DNA of 58,926 nt, from assembly GCF_016031625.1 (NCBI RefSeq), contig NZ_JACCHP010000031.1, positions 1-58,926 of the forward strand, given 5' to 3'. This DNA is from Bradyrhizobium agreste (GTDB taxonomy: Bacteria; Pseudomonadota; Alphaproteobacteria; Rhizobiales; Xanthobacteraceae). The position numbers were made by a program, and so were the translations under genes. Each line of letters opens with the position of its first letter. Positions within the stretch are counted from its first letter, which is position 1. The notes under the pieces were generated by a model, which worked only from the letters and a program-made list of their open reading frames with translations, searched no databases and had not been told where the DNA came from. Of the stretch, positions 44,992 through 55,600 are shown piece by piece.

Positions 44992-47131
44992 TGAACTGCC
45001 TCAGGAACAGCTGCCGCACGGATCGCACCACGCGCCAGGCAATCGGCTCAGTGCCGTGATCGAAGCGGACGTAGACGCGGCCGCCGATCACTCGCGCCGC
45101 GACCTCCTCCGGCACATGGAGATCGAACTGGAACTGGGATTCCAGCGCCTTCGGTGCATCCGGCTTCGATGGATCGAGCGCGATGTCGCCGCCGCCGCGC
45201 GTGCTCAGCGCAAGGCTTGGAAGCTCGGCCACCGCGCTCGGCACCTCGCGTACGATGATCGCGGGGAAAATCTGGTCGTTCCGGTCGACGAAGCGAACCT
45301 CGACCTTCGTCGTTCGGCGCCGCACCAGATCGACGTCGTTCTGCGGCACCACGACGCGAACGACGAGGTCGCTGGCTTCGACTACATAGCCGAGCAGATC
45401 GCCCTTCTTGACATAGCGGCCCGGCAGATCCGCCGCTCCCGGCAGCATCACGCGCCCGGCCTTTCCGGCAACCAGCGTGAGCTGCGACATCCGCTTGCGG
45501 TTCAGTTCGAGAGCGCTGTCGACATGGCGGATCTGCTCGCGAAGGATGTTGGCCTGGACGAGGTCGGAGGTCAGCACCGCACCGAGCCGCAGCCGGTAGG
45601 TCTCGGCCTGGATCGCGAGCACCGCGGTCTGGCCGGCCAGGATCGGATCCTCCAGCGTCAACAGCGGCGCGCCGGCGGCTACATTCGTGTCGTTGGGCGC
45701 AAGCACCTCCACCACGTGACCGTCGGTGAGGACGCGCGCCGCCGACTGGTCGGGCACCACGACGACGCCCTGCGCCAGCGTCGCATAGGGCAACGGCACG
45801 ACCAGCAGCAGGACGAGCAGGCTCCCCGCCGCCGCGGCCGTGATCGCGAGCGCACGTCGTCGACGATAGCGAAGCTGCGGACTGCGAGCGACGTAGCACA
45901 GGCCCTTCACCAGCGGAAACATCAGGCTGCTGGCCACCGTCCAGAGCGCCAGGCCGACCCCGATAAAGAACAGTTTTGTGCCGATGAAGAGCGCGACGCC
46001 GAGCATTACCGACAGACGGTAGAGGAACGATGCGACAGCGAAGCCCAGCAGCCATAGCTGCTCTCCCGGAGCGGTCACCGGCGAATGGGCGTCGTCGATG
46101 CGGAAGGCACAGCGCTGTACCAGATAGCCGACATATTGATTGGCCCGAGTGCCGAGATTGGGGATTTCGAGCAGATCGGACAGGACATAATAGCCGTCGA
46201 ACCGCAGCAGCGGATTGCCGTTGAACAGGATGGTCGAGACACCGCAGATCAGCGCCACGTTGAAGGCGATGGCGCGCACAATGCCGGATTCGACCGACAC
46301 CCAGAGTATCACCGCGACGGCTGCAAGGGCGGCTTCGACCATGATCCCGGCGGCGCCGACAACCACCCTCCGCCACTTCCGTGGAAACGCGGAGGACGCC
46401 GATGCATCGACATAGGGAACGGGCATCAGCGCGAGCAGCATCACGCCCATCTCATGGACCTCACCGCCCCAGCGGCGGGTCGCATAGGCATGGCCCAGTT
46501 CGTGCAGCGTCTTGATGACGGGATAGATCGCGAGGAGCAGCACGATGTTGCCCGCGGTCAGGACCTGGTCGGTGATGTTGTGGGTCAGAACCGACCAGTT
46601 CATCGCGGCCACGACGATCCCCGCAGCTACCAGCGCAAGCCAGACCAGCAGTCCGGAGGTGCTGAACAGGACGCGCGCCAGCGACAATGTCGCGACCAGG
46701 AAGCGGTCGGGATCGAGCAGAGGCAGCCGCAAGGCGAGCGGATTGCGCAGGTGCTGCATCAGATTGTACCGGGCGTGGCGCTGCGCCCGCTCGCTGATCT
46801 CCTCCATGTCGGGCGGAATTTCCCCGAGCAGGAGATCGGCGGCGTGAAGTTGCGCCAGCAGGCGGATCAGTTCATCCTCAGTCGGCTGGTGCTCGCCATA
46901 TCTCGCGCCGATCAATTGCCTGATCTCGCCGACGGTGCGACGGCCGTCCATCATGCACGCGAAATAGTGCGCCGCCGGCGACAGGCGGTGGTAACGCCCG
47001 TTCTGCTGGTCCTGCAACACATACCAGGTCTGGCCGCGGAAGCGCTGGCGGTGCATGCGGGCGTGCGTCCGCAGTCGCGGTCTCAGGCCGGCGACGCGAT
47101 ACCATGACTGGCTGCGCGACGACTTGCTCAT
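44984..47131 (-). CDS. PqqD-like / M50 site-2-type metalloprotease / HlyD-type adaptor fusion, membrane protein
   Basis: A 715-residue multidomain membrane protein. Residues about 30-105 (TWYVLQDQQNGRYHRLSPAA, then LAQLHAADLL) resemble a PqqD/peptide-binding winged helix. The membrane part contains the M50 zinc site H210-ELG-H214 (KTLHELGHAYATRR) and the second motif NGNPLLRFDGYYVLSDLLEI (here NPLLRFDGYY), with about 8 helices. After about residue 430 come one membrane helix and an HlyD-like region: TDGHVVEVLAPNDTNV, helical segment LRLGAVLTSDLVQANILREQ, and LVAGKAGRVMLPGAADL. Similar M50-HlyD fusions occur near secretion systems in other bacteria. Here it probably processes or guides a partner in the membrane. 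Whether protease activity is used is unknown. ATG at 47131; the downstream SecA-like gene overlaps. Confidence 0.88.
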   Translation of the reverse strand: MSKSSRSQSWYRVAGLRPRLRTHARMHRQRFRGQTWYVLQDQQNGRYHRLSPAAHYFACMMDGRRTVGEIRQLIGARYGEHQPTEDELIRLLAQLHAADLLLGEIPPDMEEISERAQRHARYNLMQHLRNPLALRLPLLDPDRFLVATLSLARVLFSTSGLLVWLALVAAGIVVAAMNWSVLTHNITDQVLTAGNIVLLLAIYPVIKTLHELGHAYATRRWGGEVHEMGVMLLALMPVPYVDASASSAFPRKWRRVVVGAAGIMVEAALAAVAVILWVSVESGIVRAIAFNVALICGVSTILFNGNPLLRFDGYYVLSDLLEIPNLGTRANQYVGYLVQRCAFRIDDAHSPVTAPGEQLWLLGFAVASFLYRLSVMLGVALFIGTKLFFIGVGLALWTVASSLMFPLVKGLCYVARSPQLRYRRRRALAITAAAAGSLLVLLLVVPLPYATLAQGVVVVPDQSAARVLTDGHVVEVLAPNDTNVAAGAPLLTLEDPILAGQTAVLAIQAETYRLRLGAVLTSDLVQANILREQIRHVDSALELNRKRMSQLTLVAGKAGRVMLPGAADLPGRYVKKGDLLGYVVEASDLVVRVVVPQNDVDLVRRRTTKVEVRFVDRNDQIFPAIIVREVPSAVAELPSLALSTRGGGDIALDPSKPDAPKALESQFQFDLHVPEEVAARVIGGRVYVRFDHGTEPIAWRVVRSVRQLFLRQFSV

Positions 47132-47180
47132 GCCTTCGCCTCCGTGCGATCCCGTCGTCCGGCACGGCGGTGGGCGGGGC

Positions 47181-49073
47181 CTACGCGAACCACCGCCAGC
47201 TCCAGACCCGCCACCATTCGATCAGTGATCGCGACCAGATCCAGATCACACGGCGGCGCTCGATCTCGATCTTGCCGACGCCGCGCATTCCAGGGCGCAA
47301 TTCCGGCGCCGCGCCTTGTAGCGACGCCTCGACGCGGAAGGTGTTGCGGCCCTCCTCGGCCTTGGCCACGGGCGTGATCTTCTCGACCGTAACCGGAAAG
47401 GTGCTGTGCGGCAGCGACGCGACCAGCAACTCGCCGCGCGCACCGACGATGATATCGCCGATCTGGCTCTCATCGACGTCGAGCACGACGCGGTAGGCTT
47501 CGAGCGGTGCGATCTCGAACAGCACCTGGCCTCGCTGCACCGCCGCGCCAATCGACTGGCTGAGATCGCCGGAGATGACGAGGCCGGCGAACGGGGCCCG
47601 CTGCGACGAGCGCGCGAGCTGCTCATCGACGAGGCGGATCTGGGCCTCGGCTTCCTCTCGCTCGGTCTCCGCGATCCGTGCCTCGGCTCGGCTGCGCGCG
47701 CCGAGCGCCTTCTCGTACTCGTAGGTCTTCCTCTGCCGCTCGGTCACCCAGCGCAGCCGCTCGAGCGCGAGATCGCGCTCATCCAGCGCCATCAAGAGCT
47801 GGCCCTCGCTCACGGTGTCTCCCGCACGGACCGCCGCCTCCTTGATGAAGCCATTGAATGGCGCGACGATGGCACGCTGGATCTTGCCTTCGATCACCGC
47901 ATTGGCCGTGACCCGGTAGAGGTCGGTCATGACGTAGAACAAGGCGAAGACGGCGGCTGCGATCACCAGCGCGAGCTTGCGCCCGAAATAGCCCGGCCCA
48001 AACAGCCGCCGCACCTGTTCCCAGAACGACGACGCAATCTTCACGATCAGCCAGCGGTCCTCGAGCCGTTTGACCTGCAGCACCGGACCGATCACCGACG
48101 AGACGCATTCCAGGAATTCGACCGCGTCCTGATCGAACGGAGTATCCTCGCCGCGCTCGAATGTGAAGGCGCCGACGAATTCGTCCTTGACGTAGAGCGG
48201 TGCCGTGAGGACCGCGCCGCAGCCATGAGCCGCCGCGAGCGCGGCATGGGCGCGAGTCACCGACAGATCGCCTGGCACGGGCGGATGGAGGATGACCGAC
48301 TGCTGATCGATCGCCTCCTCCATCGTCCTGGCGACCAGACGCACTAGATTCATGTGCTTGCCGAACTGCGCGGTGTGCGAGATCGAGGTGACGCGCACCC
48401 GCCCGTTCCTGACAAACCCGAGACTGACCCGTTCGCAGCCGTGCCGGAGCGCGAGCTCGGTGACGCAGACGCGACACGCGGCGGGAAACCGCTCCTCCTC
48501 GAGGCAGGCAGCCAACAGATCTAGCGCGTCCATCATGCGTGCGAGGGTGCGCTCCTTGGCAGCAAGCGTTCGCAGCCCGAGCTGTTCGCGAACCCAGGCC
48601 GCGCCCCACTGCAATTGTCGCATCGCGACGCGCAACTGCGGCGGCCGGTTCTCGCACAACTCGAGCGCGATGGCCCCAACAGGCCGTTCGTCGATCGCCA
48701 GAGGATAGGCAAGCTGCGCGACTTGCGACTGAGGGCCAGCTTCGGTCGCAGCCTGCTGTACCACGCCCCGGTTCTGGGCGACTGCGGCATCGACGACAAG
48801 ACCAAGCCGCTCCGCGGCATCGCTCCCTTGCGGCCATGATACAATGGGGCGGCGTCCGGACGATCCGTCCTGCGCCGACACCGACGCGAGGGTCACGCCG
48901 GGGATCATGCTGCACAGCACGGCAACCCAGGCGGCTACGACATCGTCCAACCCCTGCGCCTCGCCCAAGCGCTTCCATAGCGCCTGTTCGAGCACCGCGA
49001 TCCGAGCATCATCGCCCGGCCTCGACCGTTCGGTTGAGCGAAGGTCGGGTGGCCGCTCGCTACCGCCGAGCAT
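47181..49073 (-). CDS. GAF-domain / HlyD-type adaptor fusion, single-span membrane protein
   Basis: A 630-residue protein. The first about 350 residues are cytoplasmic and hold two GAF-like modules (about 25-165 and 185-340; for example LTAPLYVKDEFVGAFTFERG). A single membrane helix follows (KLALVIAAAVFALFYVMTDL), then a periplasmic HlyD-type adaptor: YRVTANAVIEGKIQRAIVAP, lipoyl half with GFIKEAAVRAGDTVSEGQLL, coiled coil (about 80 residues rich in Glu, Arg and Ala), second half RAPFAGLVISGDLSQSIG and a beta-barrel region. GAF domains fused to an export adaptor are uncommon; they suggest that export is gated by a cytoplasmic signal. It begins 47 bp after the DUF3467 gene and is 50 bp ahead of the M50 gene. 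Confidence 0.9.
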   Translation of the reverse strand: MLGGSERPPDLRSTERSRPGDDARIAVLEQALWKRLGEAQGLDDVVAAWVAVLCSMIPGVTLASVSAQDGSSGRRPIVSWPQGSDAAERLGLVVDAAVAQNRGVVQQAATEAGPQSQVAQLAYPLAIDERPVGAIALELCENRPPQLRVAMRQLQWGAAWVREQLGLRTLAAKERTLARMMDALDLLAACLEEERFPAACRVCVTELALRHGCERVSLGFVRNGRVRVTSISHTAQFGKHMNLVRLVARTMEEAIDQQSVILHPPVPGDLSVTRAHAALAAAHGCGAVLTAPLYVKDEFVGAFTFERGEDTPFDQDAVEFLECVSSVIGPVLQVKRLEDRWLIVKIASSFWEQVRRLFGPGYFGRKLALVIAAAVFALFYVMTDLYRVTANAVIEGKIQRAIVAPFNGFIKEAAVRAGDTVSEGQLLMALDERDLALERLRWVTERQRKTYEYEKALGARSRAEARIAETEREEAEAQIRLVDEQLARSSQRAPFAGLVISGDLSQSIGAAVQRGQVLFEIAPLEAYRVVLDVDESQIGDIIVGARGELLVASLPHSTFPVTVEKITPVAKAEEGRNTFRVEASLQGAAPELRPGMRGVGKIEIERRRVIWIWSRSLIEWWRVWSWRWFA

Positions 49074-49119
49074 GGCGGACTGGCCTGACGCCGGACGTGC
49101 ACATGGTTCGTGCGGGTGC

Positions 49120-49455
49120 TTAGCGCCCGTCGATCTTCAACTGGCCGTGCCGCGCCTCGTACTCCTTGAGCACGCCGCCGAGCGCAATCCACAGCCGCTT
49201 GGCGGCATGCGGGCTCAGGATGACGCGGTCGGTCAGGTCGACCTTGACCTCGTTGGCAACGTTCCAGGTCTTGTTGGTACCGAAGAACAGATCGACCTGT
49301 TCGAGCGTGCTCTGGATGTTCACCACGTTGGCAAAGTGGGTGACCATCCGACTGTCGTCCCAATGCACGGCTGCCTGGCGGGTAGCCTCGGTGGCTTCAC
49401 CGTGACCGTTGCCATTGGTCCGCACCGCGTGGCCTTGCTCTTCAACCTGTTCCAT
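49120..49455 (-). CDS. DUF3467 family protein
   Basis: A 111-residue small protein. After a hydrophilic N-terminus (MEQVEEQGHAVRTNGNGHGE), residues about 40-108 match DUF3467: FANVVNIQSTLEQVDLFFG, then VILSPHAAKRLWIALGGVLK and EYEARHGQLKI. The family has a ferredoxin-like or chaperone-like small fold without known function. The start at 49455 is set by AAGGGG six bases upstream; ATG 49461 is also in frame. It lies about 150 bp after the giant gene and 46 bp before the GAF-HlyD gene, so it may act as a partner or chaperone for the giant substrate. No signal peptide, hence cytoplasmic. Confidence 0.85.
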   Translation of the reverse strand: MEQVEEQGHAVRTNGNGHGEATEATRQAAVHWDDSRMVTHFANVVNIQSTLEQVDLFFGTNKTWNVANEVKVDLTDRVILSPHAAKRLWIALGGVLKEYEARHGQLKIDGR

Positions 49456-49608
49456 ACGCATCCCCTTCGAACTCGTTTCGGGACCTGCCTGCCCCCATCC
49501 ACCTCTGCGGGTGCCGGCGGACGGCGGCGACCTTCGCAGCCCAATGTGACAGCCGTTTATCTGCACCGCCAATGGCACAGAACTTTGTTTTGCAAGGCGG
49601 TGCATGCG

Positions 49609-52600
49609 CTACACCTGTACCGCCTTGCCGGCGAGCTTCTTGGCCTGAGTGATCGTGTTGATCCAGAGCCAGTCGTCGTCAACCTGATCGGAGACCACCG
49701 CAGTCGATGCGAGCGTCGCAGCCGCGGGCATTGCCGCCATCCTGACGCCGCTCGGGTCGACGACGCCCAGCGGTCCGGCGGCGATCAATTGCTGGACCTG
49801 GCCGGCGCTGAGCGCGCTGCCGAACATCGCGACCTCGTCGATCAGGCCATTGAAGGACTTCGTGATCCTCAGCCGCGACAAATCGCTCGAGCGGTCGGTG
49901 TTGGTTTCGTTCGATCCTCCAATGACGACGGCATCGCGGTTCTGGACGAGGCCGCCGGTATAGGCGTTGGTGCCGGCCAGCGCGCCGTCGAGATAGAGCT
50001 TCATGCCATCGGCGCCGAAGGTGAACGCGATGTTATGCCAGCTATTCCGCGTCACAGCCTGGGTCGAGCGGATCGAGTAGACCGCGGTACCCGCCCCCTC
50101 CATGCGCACCACCAGACGGTCGCCATCGAGCCCGATGGTCAGACCGGCGTCGGAGTCGGCGCCGTCCTTGGCGAACAGCGTCTGCTGGCCGGACGTGCCG
50201 CGCGCGTCGAACCAGAGATCGACCGTGCCGTTGGCGACCTCGAAGGCGGCGTCATGGGCCACCGCGATATATTCCCGGCTGTTGCCGTGAACGTCGGCGG
50301 CAGTGCCGGCGCCGACCGGCGCAACACTTGCCGGCGGGCCGGCGTCGTCGCGATCCGGCCAGCCGGCGGCGAAGAACGTTCCATCCTGTGGTGTGCCGGC
50401 ACTGTCGTGCACGATGGAGCTGGTGTCGTTGAAGTTCCAGTAGCCTATTGGCGTCAACAGGGGCTGGTCGGGTTGGGCGTCGACGCCGGCCTGCACGAGA
50501 ACCTGGGTCGCTCCGCTCTGGAAGACCGTGAACGAGGTAGCACCGACCTTCTCGGTGCCGAGGTCGCTCCAGGCGCCGATCAGCCGCAGCGACTGGTCCG
50601 GCGGTCCGAGCACGGCGAGCGTCCCGTTGCCGGCGAGCGCCTGGATGTCCTTCGCCGAGAGCGCCGATGGATTGGAGCTGCCCGCGCCGAGCACATAGGC
50701 GGTCGTGCCGTCGCCGAAGCTCAGGCGCTCGACATTCTCGTACTGGTCGGTGCCGTCGATGGTCGGCCCGTTGCGGCCGGCATCGATCAGAGCCTTCGCA
50801 CCCTGGTTCATCAGCCGTCCGACCTGTGTCTGGTTGAAGGCGCCGTTAAAGATCGCGACCTCGTCGATGAAGCCATTGAAGACGTGGTTGACGGTGAGCC
50901 GCGACAGGTCGGCCGCGCTATTGCTCTCGTCGGATCCACCGATCACGATGGGCGCGGTGTTGGCCGCGATACCGCCGGTATAGGCGTTCTCGCCGACGAG
51001 GACGTCGTTGAGATAGAGCTTCATGCCACCCGCGCCGAAGGTTAGAGCGAGCTGGTTCCAGCCGCCCTTGCCGACGATGTTGCAGGTCTCGATGCGATAT
51101 GTTTGACAATCGCCCTCGAGCTGAACTTCGAGATGCGAGTCGACCAGACTGATCGTGAGCCCGTTGCTGACGCCGATGCCGTCCTTGGCAAACAGCGTCT
51201 GCACGCCGGTCGTGCGGCTGGCGTTGAACCAGAGCTGGATCGTGCCCTCGGCCAGTTGCAGGTCGGGCGACGATGCCGCCGCGATATAGCTGCGGTTGTC
51301 GCCATGGAACTCCGCGGACGTGCCCGCACCGAACGGCGCCACAGTGCCGCTCGCTCCAGCATTACCGAGATCCGGTGTGCCCTTGAAAGTCGCGGTATGC
51401 GACAGCCCCGTTGCGTCGGCCAGTGTCGAGCCGCTGGTCTCGTTCAGCGACCAGTAGGCGACGCCCTGCGGCAGCGCCGGGCGCGTATCCGTCACCTGCA
51501 GCGCGCCATCCACGAAGGCGAACTGGTAGTCCGCGAGTGCGCCCGAAAGGCCCGGTCCCGCACTGGCCTGACGTGGCCCGGTGAAGGTCAGCCGCCGGAT
51601 TTGGCTCGCATCGAGCGCCTGGCCGAACACGGCGACCTCATCGATCTCGCCGCGATAGAGATTGGTGACGTCGAGGCGTGAGAGGTCGCCCGACTGACCG
51701 CGGTTGCTTGCGTTCGACGCTCCGATCACGATCGCCTGGCGGTTATCCGCAAGGCCGCCCGTATAGGCGTTGCTCCCGGCCAGCGCGCCGTCGAGATACA
51801 GCTTCATGCCGCCGCTGCCGAAGGTGAAGGCGACATGGTGCCATCCCCGTCCGACATCGTCGCAGCTCGAGATCTGATAGGTGGCGGTGCCGCTCTGCAT
51901 CGTCGCCGACAGATGATGTCCATCGAGGCTGATATTGAGGTCGCCGGCATTGTTGCCGAAGCCATCCTTCGCGAACAGGGTCTGCCTGTCGCTGCCGTTG
52001 TCGGCGTTGAACCAGAACTGGATCGTGCCGTTGGCGACCTGGAGCGAGGTATTGTTCGCGACCGCGACATAGCTGCGCGGATCGTTGCCGAAACCGACCG
52101 CGGTGCCGGTATCGTAAGACGTCGCCGGCGCGCCCGCCTCGCCGAGATCGGGCGACCACTTGCCGTAATAGGTGCCGTTGTTGGTCCCGACCGAGTCGGT
52201 GAAGGTCCGGCCGCTGGTCTCGTTCAGATTCCAGTACGAGATCGGATTGACGATCGGCCACGACACCGTGTCGATGCCGGCGCCGCCGTCGATGAGATCG
52301 TTGCCGCCGTTGCTGACGAGGTAGTCGTCGCCGGCGCTGCCATAGATCGCGTCGTGGGCTGGTCCCCCCACCAGCAGATCATTGCCGTTGCCGCCGATCA
52401 GCGTCGCGGGTCCCGATCCGGCGAAGACCTGGTCATTGCCGTCGCCCGCATTGACGGTCAGCGATACGTCGACGCTCTGATCTACGCGCACGACGTCGTT
52501 GCCACCACCGGTGACCACGAGGATGGCATGGACATCCGCGGCATTGAACGTCTTGATCACATCCTGGCCGAGCTTCGGCAGGAAGTCCGCATAGACCTCG

Positions 52601-55600
52601 ATCGTGTTGCCGTTCGGATCGTTGGCCCCATTGGCTCCCTTGGTGATCAGATCGGCGATCTGGGTCGCGTTCAGGGACTGGCCGTAGAAGGCAACCTCGT
52701 CGATGTGACCGTCGAAGGAGTCGGTGATGCGCAGCCGCGACAGATCGCCGGATGTGTCGCGGTTGGACGAGTTCGAGCCGCCCATCACGATGGCTTCGCG
52801 GTTCTGCGTCAGCCCTCCGGTGTAGGCGTTCTCGCCCACCAGCTTGCCATCGAGATACAGCGACATGCCGGAGTCACCGAAGGTGAAGGCGACATGGTGC
52901 CACTGGCCAGCGCGGACCTCTTGGTCGCTGCATACCGTGTAGGTGTTGCAGCCGCCATGGCCGTCGGTACCGGCCATGGTGACCACGAGCTGGTCGCCAT
53001 CCAGTCCGATGTTCAGACCGCCCGGCACGCCAGCGCGATCCTTGGCGAACAGCGTCTGCTTGCCATGGGTTTGGTCGGCATTGAACCAGAACTGGACCGT
53101 GCCGTTGGCGACCTGGAACACGGGGTCGGCGGCAACCGCCACGTACTCCTTGGTATCCCCATGGAATTCGGTCGAGTTCTGCGCGTTGAACGGCGCCTGG
53201 GTCAACGACGGTCCGGGGTCGGCAAGATCGAGGGCTCGATCCGAATAGAGCTTGCCGTCCTGCGGCGTGCCGGCGCTGTCGGCAACCTTCGTGCCGCTGG
53301 TCTCGTTGAAATTCCAGTAGGCGATCGGGTCGAGCGGCTTGCGGATCACGACAGTATCGGCATCGCTGGTCCCGCCGATACGCAGCACACCATCCTGGAG
53401 GGCGACGCCACTGAGGCGCGCCTCGGTGGTGGCCGTCGCTACCCCGAGATCGTCGTCGGCGAGACGTGCCGAGATCGTCCAGAAGCCAGGATCGCGATAG
53501 AGATGGCTGAACGTGAAGTCGCGCGTGCCGGCGGCGAACGCCGCCTGGGTCGCGGCTGTTCCGTCACCCCAATCGATCACCACCGTATAGGTGTCGAGCG
53601 TGCCAGGATCGTTGAACAAGCCGGACAGGATCACTGGTTCGCCCGGCAGAACGTTGCCGACATCGGCCGCGTTGTTCGTGAAGGTGACGAAGCTCGGCGC
53701 TACGTTGTCGACCGTGACTTTCGCGTCGATCGAGGCGGTTGCTCCGTCCTTGTCGGTGAGTGTCGCGGTGATGCGATAGGGATCCGAAGCGGTCCCGGTC
53801 GGATTGTCGTCGAGGTAGCGGTGGCTCGCCGTGAAGGTATGAGCCGTATCGTCGATGGTCATCGCCGAAACGTCGCCGTCGCCCCATACGACCGCGCCGG
53901 TGTGGGTGTCGAAGATACCCGCATCGGTGAAGTGGCCGGTCATAGTGACGATGCCGTTTTCATCGATGGCGATGGTCGAGGGCAGCGTCGAGCCCGACTG
54001 CTGCGCAGCCGGAACGCCGTTGAGCGATAGATCGACAAAGATCGGCGCAGTATTCTGCACCACGACGCTGGCGGTCGCAGCATTGCTGTCGGCGCCGCGC
54101 TCATCGGTGACGATCGCCGTGATCGCATAGTCCGACCCGGGCCGCGTGGCTAGGTCGGGATTGTCGGCGTAGACACGGGTCACCATAAACGACCGATGGA
54201 TCTGATCGACGACAATCGTCGTTCCCGCATCAGTGCTGCGCGAGCTCGTGCCGTCGCCCCAATCGATCCGGACCGTGTGGCTATCGAGCGGACCGGCATC
54301 GGTATAGGTGCCGGACACCGTCACCGCGCTGCCTTCGGTCTGCTGCGCGGGCACCACATTGAGCGAACCGGCGACCGGCGCCACGTTGTCGACCTTCAGG
54401 GCCAGAGCTGCGGGCGAGCTGGAACCGCCGTCCTTGTCGATCGCTGACGTGGTAACTTGATAGCTGCCATCCTGCACGTAGCGGTGAGACACGTCGAAAT
54501 TCACTACGCCGGCCGGAAGGCTCACAGTCTGCACCTGCGAGCCATCGCCCCAGTTGATGGCGAGCGAGAAGGAATCGAGCCTGCCGGGATCGACGATCTT
54601 GCCGGTCAGCCGCGCGAAGTCATTCTCGTTGATCTCCGCAGGTCCGGCGCCGGACGCCGGCATGATGCCGACGCCCGACAAGGCCGGCGGAACATTGACC
54701 ACCGCGACCGGCGCGTCGGGAGCCGCGTAGCTGCCGTCATTGTCGGTGGCCCCGACCCTCACCGTGTAGTTGCCGTTGTCGGCATAGACGTGCGCGACCG
54801 TGGCGTTGCCATTGGCCGCAGTCGGATCGATCACGACGTGATCGACCGAACCGTCGCCCCAGTTGACGTCCCAGGACCGGATCATGTCGGCACCCGGATC
54901 GCTTGCGGAAAGATCGAGCGAGTATTTCGCGCCCTCGGTGGTCTGCGCCGCGCCCGAGACGGTAAGCGTCGGCGGCACCTCGTTGACAACGATGGTGGTG
55001 AAGGCGTCGGCGATGCCGCCGTCCTTGTCCACGACCTGGCCGTGCACCACGACGTTCCCGGCCTGGCGCAGATACTGGCTCGCCACCGTGACCTGACTGC
55101 CCGCGAGCAGCGCGGTGTCGAAGCTGCCATCATTGTTGAAGTCGAATCGATATTTCAGACTAGCCGCGTCGACCGGCGACGGATCGTTCGCGCCGTTGAT
55201 CGCGACCGTCGCGGTGCCGCCCTCGTTGACCGGCCCGCTGTTGGTCATCGACGTGAAGGTCGGCGGCGCATTGTCGACGATCAGGCTGAAGCCATGGGCG
55301 ACCGTCGTGGTGCCGCCTCCGATCTGCGGATAGGTGACCCGCAGGATAGGCGCGTTGAAGACGCCGCTGTCCGCGATGCCGAGCGTCTGCAACTGCACCC
55401 AGGTCAACGTGGCCGAACTGCCATGGGCATCGGCGGTCCCGTCGGCGTTCAGATCCCAGGCATAGTCGCTCGGCGCGCCGTCGGCGGTCGCCGACAGCTT
55501 CAGCGAGTCGCCTTCCTTGATGCGATAGGGATCATGCGCGTTGACGTTCGCGGCTCCCGCACCGACCGTCACCGTGTACGGATTCGACGAGGTGCCGCCG

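Noticed and set aside
49770..53330. CRISPR-like or satellite array
   Set aside because: The repeats are about 690 bp, coding and in one frame; they are LamG domain duplications.
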